DNA of 64,000 bases from Clostridium sp. (GCA_031292145.1 JARLHR010000042.1:59451-123450); one strand, 5' to 3'; shown: positions 26,774 through 36,217, counted from the first letter of the stretch. The notes: a model not told the origin generated them from the letters alone. Made by a program: numbers and translations.

Positions 26774-28507
26774 TTAATTCGCCTCCAATGCAAGGGTTTC
26801 AAAATCCTGGAATTGGTGAGAATAAACATCATAATAATAGCCCTTAGCTTTTACTAATCCTGAGTGGGTACCTTTTTCTACAACTCTGCCATCTTTCATA
26901 AAGAGAATAATATCTGCATCTTTAACACCGGATATTCTATGGGCAATTATAAAGGTTGTTGTTTTTCTCTTATCATTTTTCAAATTTTGAAGAACCTTAA
27001 ATTCAGTTTCCATATCAAGAGCTGAAGTTGAATCATCAAGAATTAGTATAGGTGATTTTCTAATCATTGCTCTTGATATAGCAAGTCTTTGTTTTTGACC
27101 TCCAGATAATCCAAGGCCTCTTTCACCAATGATAGTGTCAAAGCCTTCAGGCATTTCTTTAATAAAAGAGTAAGAAGTACTGTCCTTAACAGCTTTAATC
27201 AATGCACTCTCAGATTTATTACTTCCAAAATCAATATTATTCTTTATTGTATCTGAAAATAAGAAAGTATCTTGAAAGACAACAGACATATTAGCTCTTA
27301 AAGTTTCTAAATTCCAGTCTTTAACATTAACATTATCAACTAAAATTTCACCATTGGTTACATCATAATATCTTCCGATTAGTGAAAGCAGTGTACTCTT
27401 ACCACAGCCGGTAGTTCCCATTATGGCAACAGTGCTGCCATGAGGAATATTTAAATTTATAGCATGTAAAACTTCTACATTGTTATAAGAAAAGCTTACA
27501 TTTTTAAAGATAATATCTCCTTTAACTACAGTAGGGTTATAGGAATTTTCTTTAGAGACAATTTCTGATTTTCTATTTAATATATCAGAAATCTTACTCA
27601 TAGAAGCCTTATTTTGTGAAAGCAAGTTTATAAAAAATCCTAAATTCTTTACGCACCAAGAAAGGTTGAATATATAGCTAGTAAAAGCAACTAGACTTCC
27701 AAAACTTAAATTTCCTTGAATACATAAATAGCCTCCATATACAAGCATTAAAATTGGAGCGGAATTTGTTAAAAATTCAATTAAGGGGCCATAAGTACCA
27801 ACAATTTTTGCTTGTTCAACATTCAAATCAAAGAATTTTTTATTTACTTTTAAAAATTTCGATATTTCATGTTTCTCGCGAGCAAAAGCTTTTACAAGTC
27901 TAATACCAGAAACATCTTGTTGAACTATAGAATTAATTTCTGCGGTCTGGTCACTAATTTGAGAATATACAGACCAAAATTTCTTGTCCATAATTGTTCC
28001 AATATAAGCTACAGGTAATAAAACAGTTAAACATATTATTGTTAGAGTTTTATTAATACTAAACATTATAGTAGCAGAGATTGAAAAAAGTATTATAGCT
28101 TCTAGGAGTAATCTCATTCCAAAAGCTAGTGTATCCCAAACAACATCCACATCTTCAATAATTCTTGAAAGTAATTCTCCAGTATTATTATTATCAAAAA
28201 ATGAGAATTCAAAAGATTGAAATTTGGAATATAGGTCTTGTCTTAATTTTTTACAAACAACAAGAGCAAATTTATCAAATAAATACTCATTTAAATATGA
28301 AAATAAACCATGAAACAAAGCAACTAAAACTATAATTACTAAAAAAATAAATAAATAATTATCCATACTACCAAGAATAATGTTGTCAATAAATATTTTT
28401 TGAAAATAAGGATAAGAACTATCTGCACAGATACATCCAATCATCGCAAAAATAGGAATAATAAACAAATTCCACTGTTTTGCAATGTAATTTTTAAATA
28501 AAGTCAT
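26774..28507 (-). CDS. ABC exporter subunit with degenerate ATP site (BmrC-like)
   Basis: 577 residues, same layout. Walker A GTTGCGKST, canonical signature LSGGQKQRL, and Walker B ILILDDSTSALD, where aspartate takes the place of the catalytic glutamate. That is the known mark of the degenerate site in heterodimeric exporters, and it pairs in space with the variant signature (LSLGQ) of the other subunit. AGGAGG precedes the ATG. The 220-bp leader upstream contains a short coding leader and a terminator (see 28727-28816 and 28652-28688), the same order as bmrB-bmrC-bmrD in Bacillus. Confidence 0.9.
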   Translation of the reverse strand: MTLFKNYIAKQWNLFIIPIFAMIGCICADSSYPYFQKIFIDNIILGSMDNYLFIFLVIIVLVALFHGLFSYLNEYLFDKFALVVCKKLRQDLYSKFQSFEFSFFDNNNTGELLSRIIEDVDVVWDTLAFGMRLLLEAIILFSISATIMFSINKTLTIICLTVLLPVAYIGTIMDKKFWSVYSQISDQTAEINSIVQQDVSGIRLVKAFAREKHEISKFLKVNKKFFDLNVEQAKIVGTYGPLIEFLTNSAPILMLVYGGYLCIQGNLSFGSLVAFTSYIFNLSWCVKNLGFFINLLSQNKASMSKISDILNRKSEIVSKENSYNPTVVKGDIIFKNVSFSYNNVEVLHAINLNIPHGSTVAIMGTTGCGKSTLLSLIGRYYDVTNGEILVDNVNVKDWNLETLRANMSVVFQDTFLFSDTIKNNIDFGSNKSESALIKAVKDSTSYSFIKEMPEGFDTIIGERGLGLSGGQKQRLAISRAMIRKSPILILDDSTSALDMETEFKVLQNLKNDKRKTTTFIIAHRISGVKDADIILFMKDGRVVEKGTHSGLVKAKGYYYDVYSHQFQDFETLALEAN

Positions 28508-28651
28508 AAAAATTCCTCCTTCTTAGGTATAATAATTTTAAATTGTTAGCTGTAAACTATGAACTGAATCAAGTGTATGATGTTTAAAAGACTTAAACTT
28601 ATAAAGTACTTCATATACTTTACATAAAAGGTATTTTATAAATTTTTAAAC

Positions 28652-28688
28652 GCAAAAAAACACAGCTATTCAGAGCTGTGTTGAGCGC
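28652..28688 (-). terminator. Attenuator-type terminator in the leader of the ABC exporter operon
   Basis: Read on the minus strand: AACACAGCT, six-base loop, AGCTGTGTT, then a run of Ts. It lies 40 bases after the leader peptide stop and 145 bases before the first ABC gene, so it would stop transcription of the exporter unless prevented. Confidence 0.8.
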
Positions 28689-28726
28689 AAAATAATATAA
28701 AAGTTAAATGTGTAATGTAAAAAATA

Positions 28727-28816
28727 TCACATACAACGTATTTCACGAGGTTTCACAGATGAATGAATAAATATATTTAATTTTGCAAAAGTAGTAAATA
28801 TTCTATTTGTATTCAT
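28727..28816 (-). CDS. Leader peptide (29 aa) of the ABC exporter operon
   Basis: On the minus strand, AAGGAGG then seven bases and ATG. The peptide begins MNTNRIFTTFAKLNIF and ends IHSSVKPREIRCM, then TGA. It is too short and hydrophilic for a structural role, has one of the best ribosome sites in the window, and precedes a terminator and a heterodimeric exporter. In Bacillus, BmrB works this way: ribosomes stalled by an antibiotic in the leader stop the terminator from forming. I could not resolve the competing antiterminator by eye. Confidence 0.7.
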   Translation of the reverse strand: MNTNRIFTTFAKLNIFIHSSVKPREIRCM

Positions 28817-28989
28817 AGCTAAACCTCCTTAAAATTTATTTTTTAAACATCATGTTGTAAATATACTATAATTTAACATAAAAGGCAAGGGAAAAATTAA
28901 AATATTTAAATGAATAAGAATAATAAAATTAAAAGATGTTTCAATACATCAATACATAAAGTTTTAATTTGTGAAAATATTATCTATTA

Positions 28990-29018
28990 TTGCACACGTG
29001 TGCGTGATGTAATATAAT
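28990..29018 (+). promoter_or_regulatory. Promoter with GCACACGTGTGC operator before the 81-aa gene
   Basis: TTGCAC (28990-28995), 17 bases, TATAAT (29013-29018). The palindrome GCACACGTGTGC (28992-29003) overlaps the -35 box, so the bound protein should repress. The same sequence is repeated in front of the GH105 operon at 57282. Confidence 0.75.
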
Positions 29019-29057
29019 TAGGTTATAATAATAAAAAATACAAGGGGGACAAATGAA

Positions 29058-29303
29058 ATGGGCAGAGATAATACAATAAAATTCGAAACTATTAATGAGG
29101 AAAAAGAAATGCTTGCAGTATTAAAAGCAAGTGTAGTTAATGGACATGAGGTAGAGTCAACATTGTTAGGGATATATGGAGATGAAAAAGAATTAATAAA
29201 AGATAAAATGAATTTGGAGTTAAACGGACATAAAACTGTTGTAAGAGTCAAAGTAAAGGTAGAACCTATTGAATATATGGGTGATATTGAAAACCTAAAA
29301 TAA
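29058..29303 (+). CDS. Uncharacterised 81-aa protein
   Basis: A charged, soluble protein starting MGRDNTIKFETINEEKEML and ending PIEYMGDIENLK. The centre (ESTLLGIYGDEKELI, then NGHKTVVRVKVKVE) predicts alpha then beta structure. No signal peptide or membrane helix. I do not recognise the family. AAGGGGG is upstream of the ATG and a well-formed promoter with operator precedes it. Monocistronic, closed by a hairpin at 29352. Confidence 0.65.
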   Translation: MGRDNTIKFETINEEKEMLAVLKASVVNGHEVESTLLGIYGDEKELIKDKMNLELNGHKTVVRVKVKVEPIEYMGDIENLK

Positions 29304-29351
29304 GATGATTTTAGCATTAATCGCACGTAAATAGTTAGGTATTTGTATAAA

Positions 29352-29396
29352 GCACACTTAAAAATAGATGAAAATATTTATTTTTAAGTGTGCCTA
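29352..29396. terminator. Bidirectional terminator, arms-only repeat type
   Basis: GCACACTTAAAAATA / TATTTTTAAGTGTGC, a perfect 15-bp stem with a 12-base loop, between convergent genes. The GCACA...TGTGCCTA ends resemble the dispersed repeat termini. Confidence 0.8.
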
Positions 29397-29401
29397 TTTG
29401 T

Positions 29402-30331
29402 TTAATAACTATTTTTAGATTTAAATATATTTTTATGGATTGAGAATATATTTAAGTTAACACCATTTTCAGATACATAAACGCCAAGAAAAATAAAAAG
29501 TGCTCCAAGACCTGAATAAATAGTGATTTTTTCATGAAGAATAAAAATAGAAAATGCCAATGTAAATGCAGGAATAAGATAAATATAGTTATTAGTCTTT
29601 ATTACTCCTAATTTATCAACAGTAAAATTCCATATAACATAACAAAGACTGGAAGCAATTGCTCCCAAAAACAAGAGATTTAAAATAACATTAAATGTTA
29701 ATAAATTATTAATATTAAAATTAAATTCTGAAGTACATAAAAGTGGGAGCATGGTAAGTAAGGCATAGAAAAATATTTTTCTTGTTAAGTATAAATGGTT
29801 ATATTTACCGCCAAATTTCTTTGTTGTTATAGAATAAATAGACCAAGATACTGCAGCACATAAAGCAAGAATGTCTCCTGCAGGATTTAACTTCAACATA
29901 AAGCTGCCATTAAACATTACTAAGAAAACTCCAGAAATCGCAATAATAAAACCATAGATTAAATTCCTATTAAGTTTTTCGCCATTAGTAAAAAAATGAG
30001 CAAGAAGTGCTGTAATTATTGGTGCTGTTGCAACAATTAGTCCAACATTTGATACTTGTGAAATCTGTACGGCAGAATTTTCAGTAAAAAAATAAAGGGA
30101 TCCGCCTGTTATTCCAGATAGCAAAAACATAAATTCTTCTTTTAATGAATCGACTTTATGAAATTTGGGATGGATTATAAGTAATAAAATATATGCGATT
30201 ACAAATCTAAAAAACATAACCTCAACAGGAGTAAATATATTTAATAATATTTTACTAGAAATAAATGTAGTGGACCAAATAATTACTGTGATTAAAGCTA
30301 ATAAGTTTAGAAAAATTTTATTGTTAGTCAT
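29402..30331 (-). CDS. EamA/DMT family permease
   Basis: 309 residues with ten predicted membrane helices in two EamA repeats (first WSTTFISSKILL, second half starting near LALCAAVSWSIYSI). This superfamily exports metabolites such as amino acids or takes up various small solutes; no substrate can be named. AGGGAG is eight bases from the ATG on the minus strand. Divergent from the HAD gene at 30518. Confidence 0.82.
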   Translation of the reverse strand: MTNNKIFLNLLALITVIIWSTTFISSKILLNIFTPVEVMFFRFVIAYILLLIIHPKFHKVDSLKEEFMFLLSGITGGSLYFFTENSAVQISQVSNVGLIVATAPIITALLAHFFTNGEKLNRNLIYGFIIAISGVFLVMFNGSFMLKLNPAGDILALCAAVSWSIYSITTKKFGGKYNHLYLTRKIFFYALLTMLPLLCTSEFNFNINNLLTFNVILNLLFLGAIASSLCYVIWNFTVDKLGVIKTNNYIYLIPAFTLAFSIFILHEKITIYSGLGALFIFLGVYVSENGVNLNIFSIHKNIFKSKNSY

Positions 30332-30517
30332 AATATATCTCCCTTTATGGCTTATTTAACTAATATAGTATACAATAACTAGTTGCTAAAATAAATATTA
30401 ATTAAAAACTAAATAAGACTAACCTTAATTAAGTGTGGTAAAATTAAATTACAATAGAATTAATTATTTTTTAACTTAATTATATAATTTAATTATTAGT
30501 AAAGTATGAGGTACATT

Positions 30518-31324
30518 ATGAGTAATAAATTTAACGGATTTGTAATAATAACAGATTTAGATGGAACATTATTGGATAGCAATAAAAATATTTCTAAAGA
30601 AAATATTGATGCGATAAACTATTTTATTGAAAACGGAGGGGATTTTTCAGTTGCAACAGGAAGAGTTATAGAAGCTACTGAAGGATATCTTACCAATATA
30701 AATGTAAGTTTACCTATAATTGTTTATAATGGTGGAATTATCTATGATTACAATAATAAAAAGATTTTAATGGAAAAATATATCAATAATAAAGAAAAAC
30801 AGGTTACAAAGAGAATATTAAGAGATTATATAAATATAGGAATAGAAATATATGCTGATAGAAAATTATATGTTCTTAAAGATTCTGGACATTCAAAGCG
30901 GTCCGCAACAGAAATGTTAGATATAATTTATGATGTTAATGAAGACTTATTTTTAGCTGACTGGAATAAAGTATTAATTGTTGGCGAACGTGATGTAATA
31001 GATAATATTGAGAATACTTTTTATGATAAATATAAAGTAAGAGGGACTAGAAGTGGAAGAACATCTTTTGAGATTTTACCAGAAAATGAATCAAAAGGGC
31101 AAGCTCTAAAAAGCATAATAAAAATGTTTGATTTAAATTCTAAAAAAGTTATTTGCATTGGTGATAATATGAATGATTTAGAATTGCTAAAAGAGGCTGC
31201 ATTTTCATTCTGCCCTGAAAATGGATCGGAAGAATTAAAGAAATATGCCAATTATATAGCTCCAAGTAACGAAGAACATGTAATAAAACACATAGTTGAA
31301 TGGCTGGAGCAAAAGGATAGATAA
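30518..31324 (+). CDS. Cof-type HAD sugar-phosphate phosphatase
   Basis: 268 residues, HAD subfamily IIB. Motif I is ITDLDGTLLDSN, motif II SVATGR, the motif III lysine in NESKGQALKSI, and motif IV IGDNMNDLELLKEAA. Cof-like enzymes dephosphorylate sugar phosphates, FMN or PLP. I take the ATG at 30518, six bases after GAGG; the in-frame ATG at 30506 has no site. A terminator follows at 31405. Confidence 0.87.
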   Translation: MSNKFNGFVIITDLDGTLLDSNKNISKENIDAINYFIENGGDFSVATGRVIEATEGYLTNINVSLPIIVYNGGIIYDYNNKKILMEKYINNKEKQVTKRILRDYINIGIEIYADRKLYVLKDSGHSKRSATEMLDIIYDVNEDLFLADWNKVLIVGERDVIDNIENTFYDKYKVRGTRSGRTSFEILPENESKGQALKSIIKMFDLNSKKVICIGDNMNDLELLKEAAFSFCPENGSEELKKYANYIAPSNEEHVIKHIVEWLEQKDR

Positions 31325-31404
31325 AATATAGAAATTTTTATAGAAAATAGATTAGCATATTGACTTGTTCTTTTTTGAATGGCCTTAAATTTAAATTACA
31401 AACC

Positions 31405-31445
31405 AAAGGACACTCTAAGCTTGAAAATAGAGTGTCCTTTTTATT
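31405..31445. terminator. Bidirectional terminator
   Basis: AAAGGACACTCT / AGAGTGTCCTTT with a 12-base loop, A run before and T run after, between the convergent HAD gene and DEAD-box helicase. Confidence 0.88.
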
Positions 31446-31479
31446 ATGGCATATTTGATGTTATTTTGTTTGACTAAAA

Positions 31480-32703
31480 TTATTTATGGAATTTAGATTT
31501 AGTAAACTTATTATTGAAAGACTTATTACTTGGCTTATCTTGCTTTGATTCAGGAGTATATTTGTAATCTTCTAAAATGCCACCAAACACTTTCTTTTGC
31601 TTAAATTCAATCTTGAATTCTTGTGCATATTTTTTTATTATATTAAGTTGTTTAATAGTAGCTAAACATATAGAAGTGCCATACGCATCACCTCTAGCAG
31701 TTCTTCCTGATCTATGTAAATATTCATTTAGTTTTAATGGTAAATCTAAGTGGAATACATGGGTTACTCCTTCAACATCGAGACCTCTTGCAGTAACATC
31801 AGATGAAACTAATATTTTAATTTTTCCATTTCTAAAACTTTCGATTGCAAGCTTTCTATCTTCTTTAGATATTTTACCAGTCATAGCAAAACAATCCTTA
31901 CTATGATAATTAAGCTTAACTGTAGTTAATTCAATATCATCATTATCATTAACAAAAATTATTGCTTTTTCAGGTTTAACAGCTACAAGAAGTTTTCTTA
32001 AAGTTTCAAATTTATCTCTTCTTTCACATACAACATACATATGGTCAATGTTAGGATTAATTGAAGGTTTATCTTCAGTTTTTAAAATTACAGGCTCTTT
32101 CATTAAAGCTTTGGCAGTTTCTAAAGTTTCAGGCTTTATTGAAGCTGAAAATACCATAAGTTGTCTATCTCTCATAGTTGTTTTTATTATGTTTTTAGTA
32201 ATATCAGCTCTTTTAGGATCTAATAAATTATCTCCCTCATCAATAACAATTGTTTTAATGGTGTGAGCAGTTATTTTTTTCTTTTGAATAAGATCAAGAA
32301 TTCTTCCTGTTGATCCAACAATTATGTGAGGCTTAATATCCTTTATTTTTTTTATTTGATTATTTATATTAACATCTCCAATAATAGATAAAGATGTTAC
32401 AGGAACATTAGAATTTTCAGCAAGAAGTTTAATTTGATCTTCTATTTGTATAGCAAGTTCATGAGTTGGAGCCAAAACTATTCCCTGCATTTCTCTTTTT
32501 GTAGTATCTATTTTATGAAATAGAGGTATTAAGTAAGCTAAGGTTTTTCCACTTCCAGTAAAAGCTTCACCTATTACATCTTTGTTTTCAAGAGCAGGAA
32601 TTATAGCTGAAGACTGAATAGCAGTTGGAACAGTTATTCCTTGCTTTTTAAGTCCTTCTATTATATTTGAGTTTAAATTTAAATCATTAAATGAATTATT
32701 CAT
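31480..32703 (-). CDS. DEAD-box RNA helicase with DEGD motif
   Basis: 407 residues, two RecA-like domains. Q motif FNDLNLNSNIIEGLKKQGI, motif I AFTGSGKT, PTHELAIQ, GSTGRILDL, motif II VIDEGDNLLD (DEGD instead of DEAD), motif III SAS, and motifs V-VI ARGLDV and HRSGRTARG. The C-terminal tail is short, basic and asparagine/serine-rich (NKSFNNKFTKSKFHK), which may bind RNA. AAAGGAG seven bases before the ATG at 32703 decides the start. A long A+T-rich leader precedes it. Likely role in RNA unwinding or ribosome assembly. Confidence 0.87.
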   Translation of the reverse strand: MNNSFNDLNLNSNIIEGLKKQGITVPTAIQSSAIIPALENKDVIGEAFTGSGKTLAYLIPLFHKIDTTKREMQGIVLAPTHELAIQIEDQIKLLAENSNVPVTSLSIIGDVNINNQIKKIKDIKPHIIVGSTGRILDLIQKKKITAHTIKTIVIDEGDNLLDPKRADITKNIIKTTMRDRQLMVFSASIKPETLETAKALMKEPVILKTEDKPSINPNIDHMYVVCERRDKFETLRKLLVAVKPEKAIIFVNDNDDIELTTVKLNYHSKDCFAMTGKISKEDRKLAIESFRNGKIKILVSSDVTARGLDVEGVTHVFHLDLPLKLNEYLHRSGRTARGDAYGTSICLATIKQLNIIKKYAQEFKIEFKQKKVFGGILEDYKYTPESKQDKPSNKSFNNKFTKSKFHK

Positions 32704-32742
32704 TAATTTCTCCTTTATAGTTAAAATTTTTGATTGAAACAA

Positions 32743-33130
32743 ATCTATGTAATAAAAATAAGCATCTTAAAAAGTAATTAAAGATGCCATATCTATACAT
32801 TGTCAATTAATTATATCCTTATTGTGTTCATTTTTCTAGTTTTATATTTTTATTCTTTTCTTTAAAACTAGATTTACATAAAAATATGTATCTATAAATC
32901 TAGTTTCATAGAAATATTTTTAAATATAAATATATGAAAATATGTACATAGAAAGATATAAAAATATAAATATATAAAAATAGTTATATAGAAAAATATA
33001 TAAATATTTATTGTTATAATGCGGGTTTGGGAGCAATGTGACTTTATAAAATTTTAAAATGCAACTAATAGTTAGCAAAAGTATGTTCCACAGTTGATAG
33101 CAATAAAAATAGAACTTTGTTACTATATTA
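32743..33130. other. A+T-rich divergent intergenic region with a 12-bp inverted repeat
   Basis: AAACTAGATTTA (32864-32875) and TAAATCTAGTTT (32895-32906) form a perfect stem over a 19-base loop. From 32920 to 33010 there are degenerate direct repeats of ATATAAAAATATAAAT. The region feeds both the helicase (minus) and the XRE regulator (plus). No gene seen. It may hold a long structured 5' leader of the helicase, as is common for cold-induced helicase genes. Confidence 0.4.
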
Positions 33131-33147
33131 AATAGAGGTGAATGAAA

Positions 33148-33837
33148 ATGGGGTTTCCGGAAAATCTACAAAGGCTGAGAAAAGCAAATAAACTATCGCA
33201 AGAAAAATTATCGGAAATAATGAATATTTCTAGACAAGCTATTGCTAAATGGGAATGTGGGCAATCACTTCCGGATATTAACAAACTTATAATTTTAAGT
33301 GATTTATTTCAAGTTACTATTGATGAATTGATTAAGGTCAATGAAATAGATCCATGTGAACCGAAGGGAGAAATTTGTGAAAATGGAGGTTTTATTTTGG
33401 ATAAAAAAATTATAGATTTTTTATGCAGAGGAAAGAAGGCTGCTTATGCTGGGAATAGTGAAGAAGTAATTTCTTCTAGAACTAATTCACATGATTACGA
33501 ATATATAGAAGGAAATTTAAAATATATTGACACATACTTAGGAGGAGAGAAATTTGCAGGCGAGGAAGGCTTATGGAAAGATAATATTCCTTTTTGGGCA
33601 ATGAATTATGTGGGAAGAATTCTTAAAGAAGGTTTTTCAGGGAAGTTTTTAAAAGAAGTATTATCATTGGTGCCAGAAGAATATCCTTACCGAGGGCCAT
33701 TACAATATGAAAACGGTGTATATAAATATAAATGTGCTATAGAAGGAAATTTTATATGGTTTACAGGCCATGAAGAAATTTATAATAATGAAGTAAGGGT
33801 ATATGAATGTAATTTTCACGGAGGGTTAATCAAATAG
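33148..33837 (+). CDS. XRE-family regulator with DUF5680-like C-terminal domain
   Basis: 229 residues. Residues 1-65 form a helix-turn-helix (NLQRLRKANKLSQEKLSEIM, SRQAIAKWECGQSLPD). Residues 90-229 match the DUF5680 type: FLCRGKKAAYAG, SHDYEYIEGNLKYIDTYLGG, EEIYNNEVRVYECNFHGG. The second domain probably senses a ligand or modifies small molecules; the function is not known. Start at 33148 is chosen because GAGGTG is seven bases away; the ATG at 33142 is only one base from it. Confidence 0.8.
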   Translation: MGFPENLQRLRKANKLSQEKLSEIMNISRQAIAKWECGQSLPDINKLIILSDLFQVTIDELIKVNEIDPCEPKGEICENGGFILDKKIIDFLCRGKKAAYAGNSEEVISSRTNSHDYEYIEGNLKYIDTYLGGEKFAGEEGLWKDNIPFWAMNYVGRILKEGFSGKFLKEVLSLVPEEYPYRGPLQYENGVYKYKCAIEGNFIWFTGHEEIYNNEVRVYECNFHGGLIK

Positions 33838-34010
33838 AATAATCGATATAAGGCACATTCAATAGATAGGTAATTTTAGATGAAGAGAAATTTAGAAATT
33901 TTATTATTTTTTTATGAAAAATAAGTAGTGAATTTGAGATTGACATAATGTTCATAATGGTAAGTTGATGAAACTAGATAAAAAGTATAACTGAAAAAGA
34001 GGTATAAAAT

Positions 34011-34421
34011 ATGATAAAACCAATTGTAAAAGATATATTGTTTTTAGGACAAAAATCAGAAGAGGCAACTAAAAATGATATGGTAGTAATTGATGATTTA
34101 ATAGATACATTAAGGGCAAACTTAGAGTATTGTGTTGGATTGGCTGGTAATATGATTGGAGTAAAAAAGCGTATATTGGTATTTGCTGTAGGCAATCTTA
34201 TTGTGCCAATGATAAATCCAGTTATATTAAAGAAGGAAAAGCTTTATGAAACAGAAGAGAGTTGTTTATCTTTAATTGGCTTTAGAAAAACAAAGAGATA
34301 TGAAATGATAGAGGTGGAGTATCTTGATAGAAATTTTAAGAAGCAAAAGCAAGTGCTTACTGGATTTACAGCACAAATAATTCAACATGAAATGGATCAT
34401 TTTGAAGGTATAATAATCTAA
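34011..34421 (+). CDS. Peptide deformylase-like protein with altered motif 1
   Basis: 136 residues. Motif 3 HEMDH (126-130) and motif 2 EESCLS (Cys85) keep the metal ligands. Motif 1, normally G-x-G-L-A-A-x-Q, reads CVGLAGNMIG, with methionine 48 where the conserved glutamine should be. Deformylases remove formyl from N-terminal methionine. The altered motif suggests weak or changed activity and that another, standard enzyme exists in the genome. AGAGG before the ATG. It is a stand-alone gene. Confidence 0.8.
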   Translation: MIKPIVKDILFLGQKSEEATKNDMVVIDDLIDTLRANLEYCVGLAGNMIGVKKRILVFAVGNLIVPMINPVILKKEKLYETEESCLSLIGFRKTKRYEMIEVEYLDRNFKKQKQVLTGFTAQIIQHEMDHFEGIII

Positions 34422-34526
34422 TTGATTTTGTATGTTTTAAAAATAGAGAACCATGGTATAATAAGAAAGATTTATATAATTACTAATGAATAAATATGTA
34501 ATTTTAGATGAGGAGAATTTTAAACA

Positions 34527-35978
34527 ATGAATAGTGAATTTAGTGAATTTAGTAAATTTAAAATAGGAGAAGAACTTCTGAAATCCATAGAAGGCCTTGG
34601 ATATAAAAAGCCATCAGAAGTTCAAGAAAAGGTTATACCAGAGATTCTTTTAAATAAAGATGTTATAGTTAAATCACAAACAGGAAGCGGAAAGACAGCT
34701 GCCTTTGCTATTCCACTATGTGAAAAGATTGATTGGGATGAAAATAGCCCACAAGTTTTAATTCTAACACCAACAAGAGAACTTGCAGTTCAAGTAAGTG
34801 AAGATATATCTAATATAGGAAGATTTAAAAGAATAAAAGCTGTTGCTGTATTTGGAAAAGAGCCAATATCAGAACAAGAAAGAAAGTTGAAACAAAAAAC
34901 TCATATGGTAGTAGGAACTCCGGGGAGAGTTTTAGATCATATAGATAGAGGCAGTCTTAATGTATCAAAGATAAAATATTTTGTATTGGATGAAGCTGAT
35001 GAAATGCTTAACATGGGCTTTATAGGGCAAGTTGAAGGTGTTATTAGGAGAATTCCTAAAAATAAGGTTACTATGTTATTTTCAGCAACAATTCCAGATG
35101 AAATAAAAGATTTATGTGAAAAACATATGGATAGACCAGTAGATATTAGTATAAAAAGTCAAAAACTTATCACGAATAATATAGAACACAATTTATATTA
35201 TGTAGATTATGAGAAAAAGTTAGAAGCATTAAATGATATACTAATATGTGAAAAACCTGAAACGGCTGTAATATTCGCAAAGACAAAAGAAAATGTAGAT
35301 AATGTTTTTGAGTATCTAAGATTGAAAGGATATTCAACTAATAAAATTCATGGTGGAATGCTTCAAAAAGAAAGACTAAGCACTATGGAAAGTTTTAGAC
35401 GCGGCAATTGTAGATTGCTAGTTGCTACAGATTTAGCATCTAGAGGAATTGATATTGAAGGAATTACACATGTAATAAATTTTGATCTTCCTGTAGAAAA
35501 GGAAGCTTATGTACATAGAATAGGGAGAACAGGGCGAGCAGGAGCAAAGGGTAAGGCAATAAGTTTTTGTGCTAATGAGGGAAACAAATTATTAAAGGAT
35601 ATTGAAGAATATATAGGATTTAATATTCCAATTTATAATTTTCCAAGTGATGAGCAGATAAAGAATGAGTATACACAGAGTATAGAATTACTTAAAAGTC
35701 AACCTAAAAGAAAAAAAGAAAAAGCTAAAATTATTAACACGGATATAACGAAAATTTATTTGAATGGCGGTAAGAAAAAGAAGATTCGAGCAGGGGATAT
35801 AGTTGGCGCTATTTGCAATATTGAAGGGTTAACTGCAGAAGATATTGGAATAATAGATGTACAAGATTCTGTATCTTATGTAGATATTTTAAATGGAAAA
35901 GGTAAAAAAGTTATAGAGCAATTAAAAAATGTAACAATTAAAGGTAAAAAGATTAATGTTGAAAAAGCTAAAAAGTAA
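34527..35978 (+). CDS. DEAD-box RNA helicase with DbpA-type RNA-binding domain
   Basis: 483 residues. Motifs: SQTGSGKTAAFA, PTRELAVQ, GTPGRVLDH, VLDEADEML, SAT, ASRGIDIEG, HRIGRTGRAG. Residues about 405-480 form the DbpA RNA-binding domain (TKIYLNGGKKKKIRAGDIVGAI... IGIIDVQDSVSYVDI). Such helicases act in 50S ribosome assembly, often on 23S rRNA. GAGGAG is upstream of the ATG. A T-run hairpin at 36066 ends the gene. Confidence 0.9.
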   Translation: MNSEFSEFSKFKIGEELLKSIEGLGYKKPSEVQEKVIPEILLNKDVIVKSQTGSGKTAAFAIPLCEKIDWDENSPQVLILTPTRELAVQVSEDISNIGRFKRIKAVAVFGKEPISEQERKLKQKTHMVVGTPGRVLDHIDRGSLNVSKIKYFVLDEADEMLNMGFIGQVEGVIRRIPKNKVTMLFSATIPDEIKDLCEKHMDRPVDISIKSQKLITNNIEHNLYYVDYEKKLEALNDILICEKPETAVIFAKTKENVDNVFEYLRLKGYSTNKIHGGMLQKERLSTMESFRRGNCRLLVATDLASRGIDIEGITHVINFDLPVEKEAYVHRIGRTGRAGAKGKAISFCANEGNKLLKDIEEYIGFNIPIYNFPSDEQIKNEYTQSIELLKSQPKRKKEKAKIINTDITKIYLNGGKKKKIRAGDIVGAICNIEGLTAEDIGIIDVQDSVSYVDILNGKGKKVIEQLKNVTIKGKKINVEKAKK

Positions 35979-36065
35979 TTAATAATTTAGATAATAAATA
36001 GTTACAATATGCAATGATTGATATATAATGTTATAGGAAGTAAATTATGGAGTATATGATAATTA

Positions 36066-36091
36066 TTCTAAGCAATAGGCTTAGTTTTTTA
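36066..36091 (+). terminator. Terminator of the DbpA-type helicase gene
   Basis: CTAAGC / GCTTAG with a five-base loop and a T run. Short stem, moderate confidence. A solo repeat end (AAGGCACAATCAAAAAAA) follows at about 36113. Confidence 0.5.
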
Positions 36092-36217
36092 TTGAAAATC
36101 TATATTACATTAAGGCACAATCAAAAAAAGAATTTTAAAATAAGTTTTATATAATGAAGTTTAAAATCTATAATTTATTAAAAAAGATATATAATTTAGA
36201 AGAGGTGTTAATCAGAG

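Noticed and set aside
32920-33010. CRISPR-like or tandem repeat (ATATAAAAATATAAAT units)
   Set aside because: Units are of uneven length and simple A+T composition, without spacers; low-complexity DNA.
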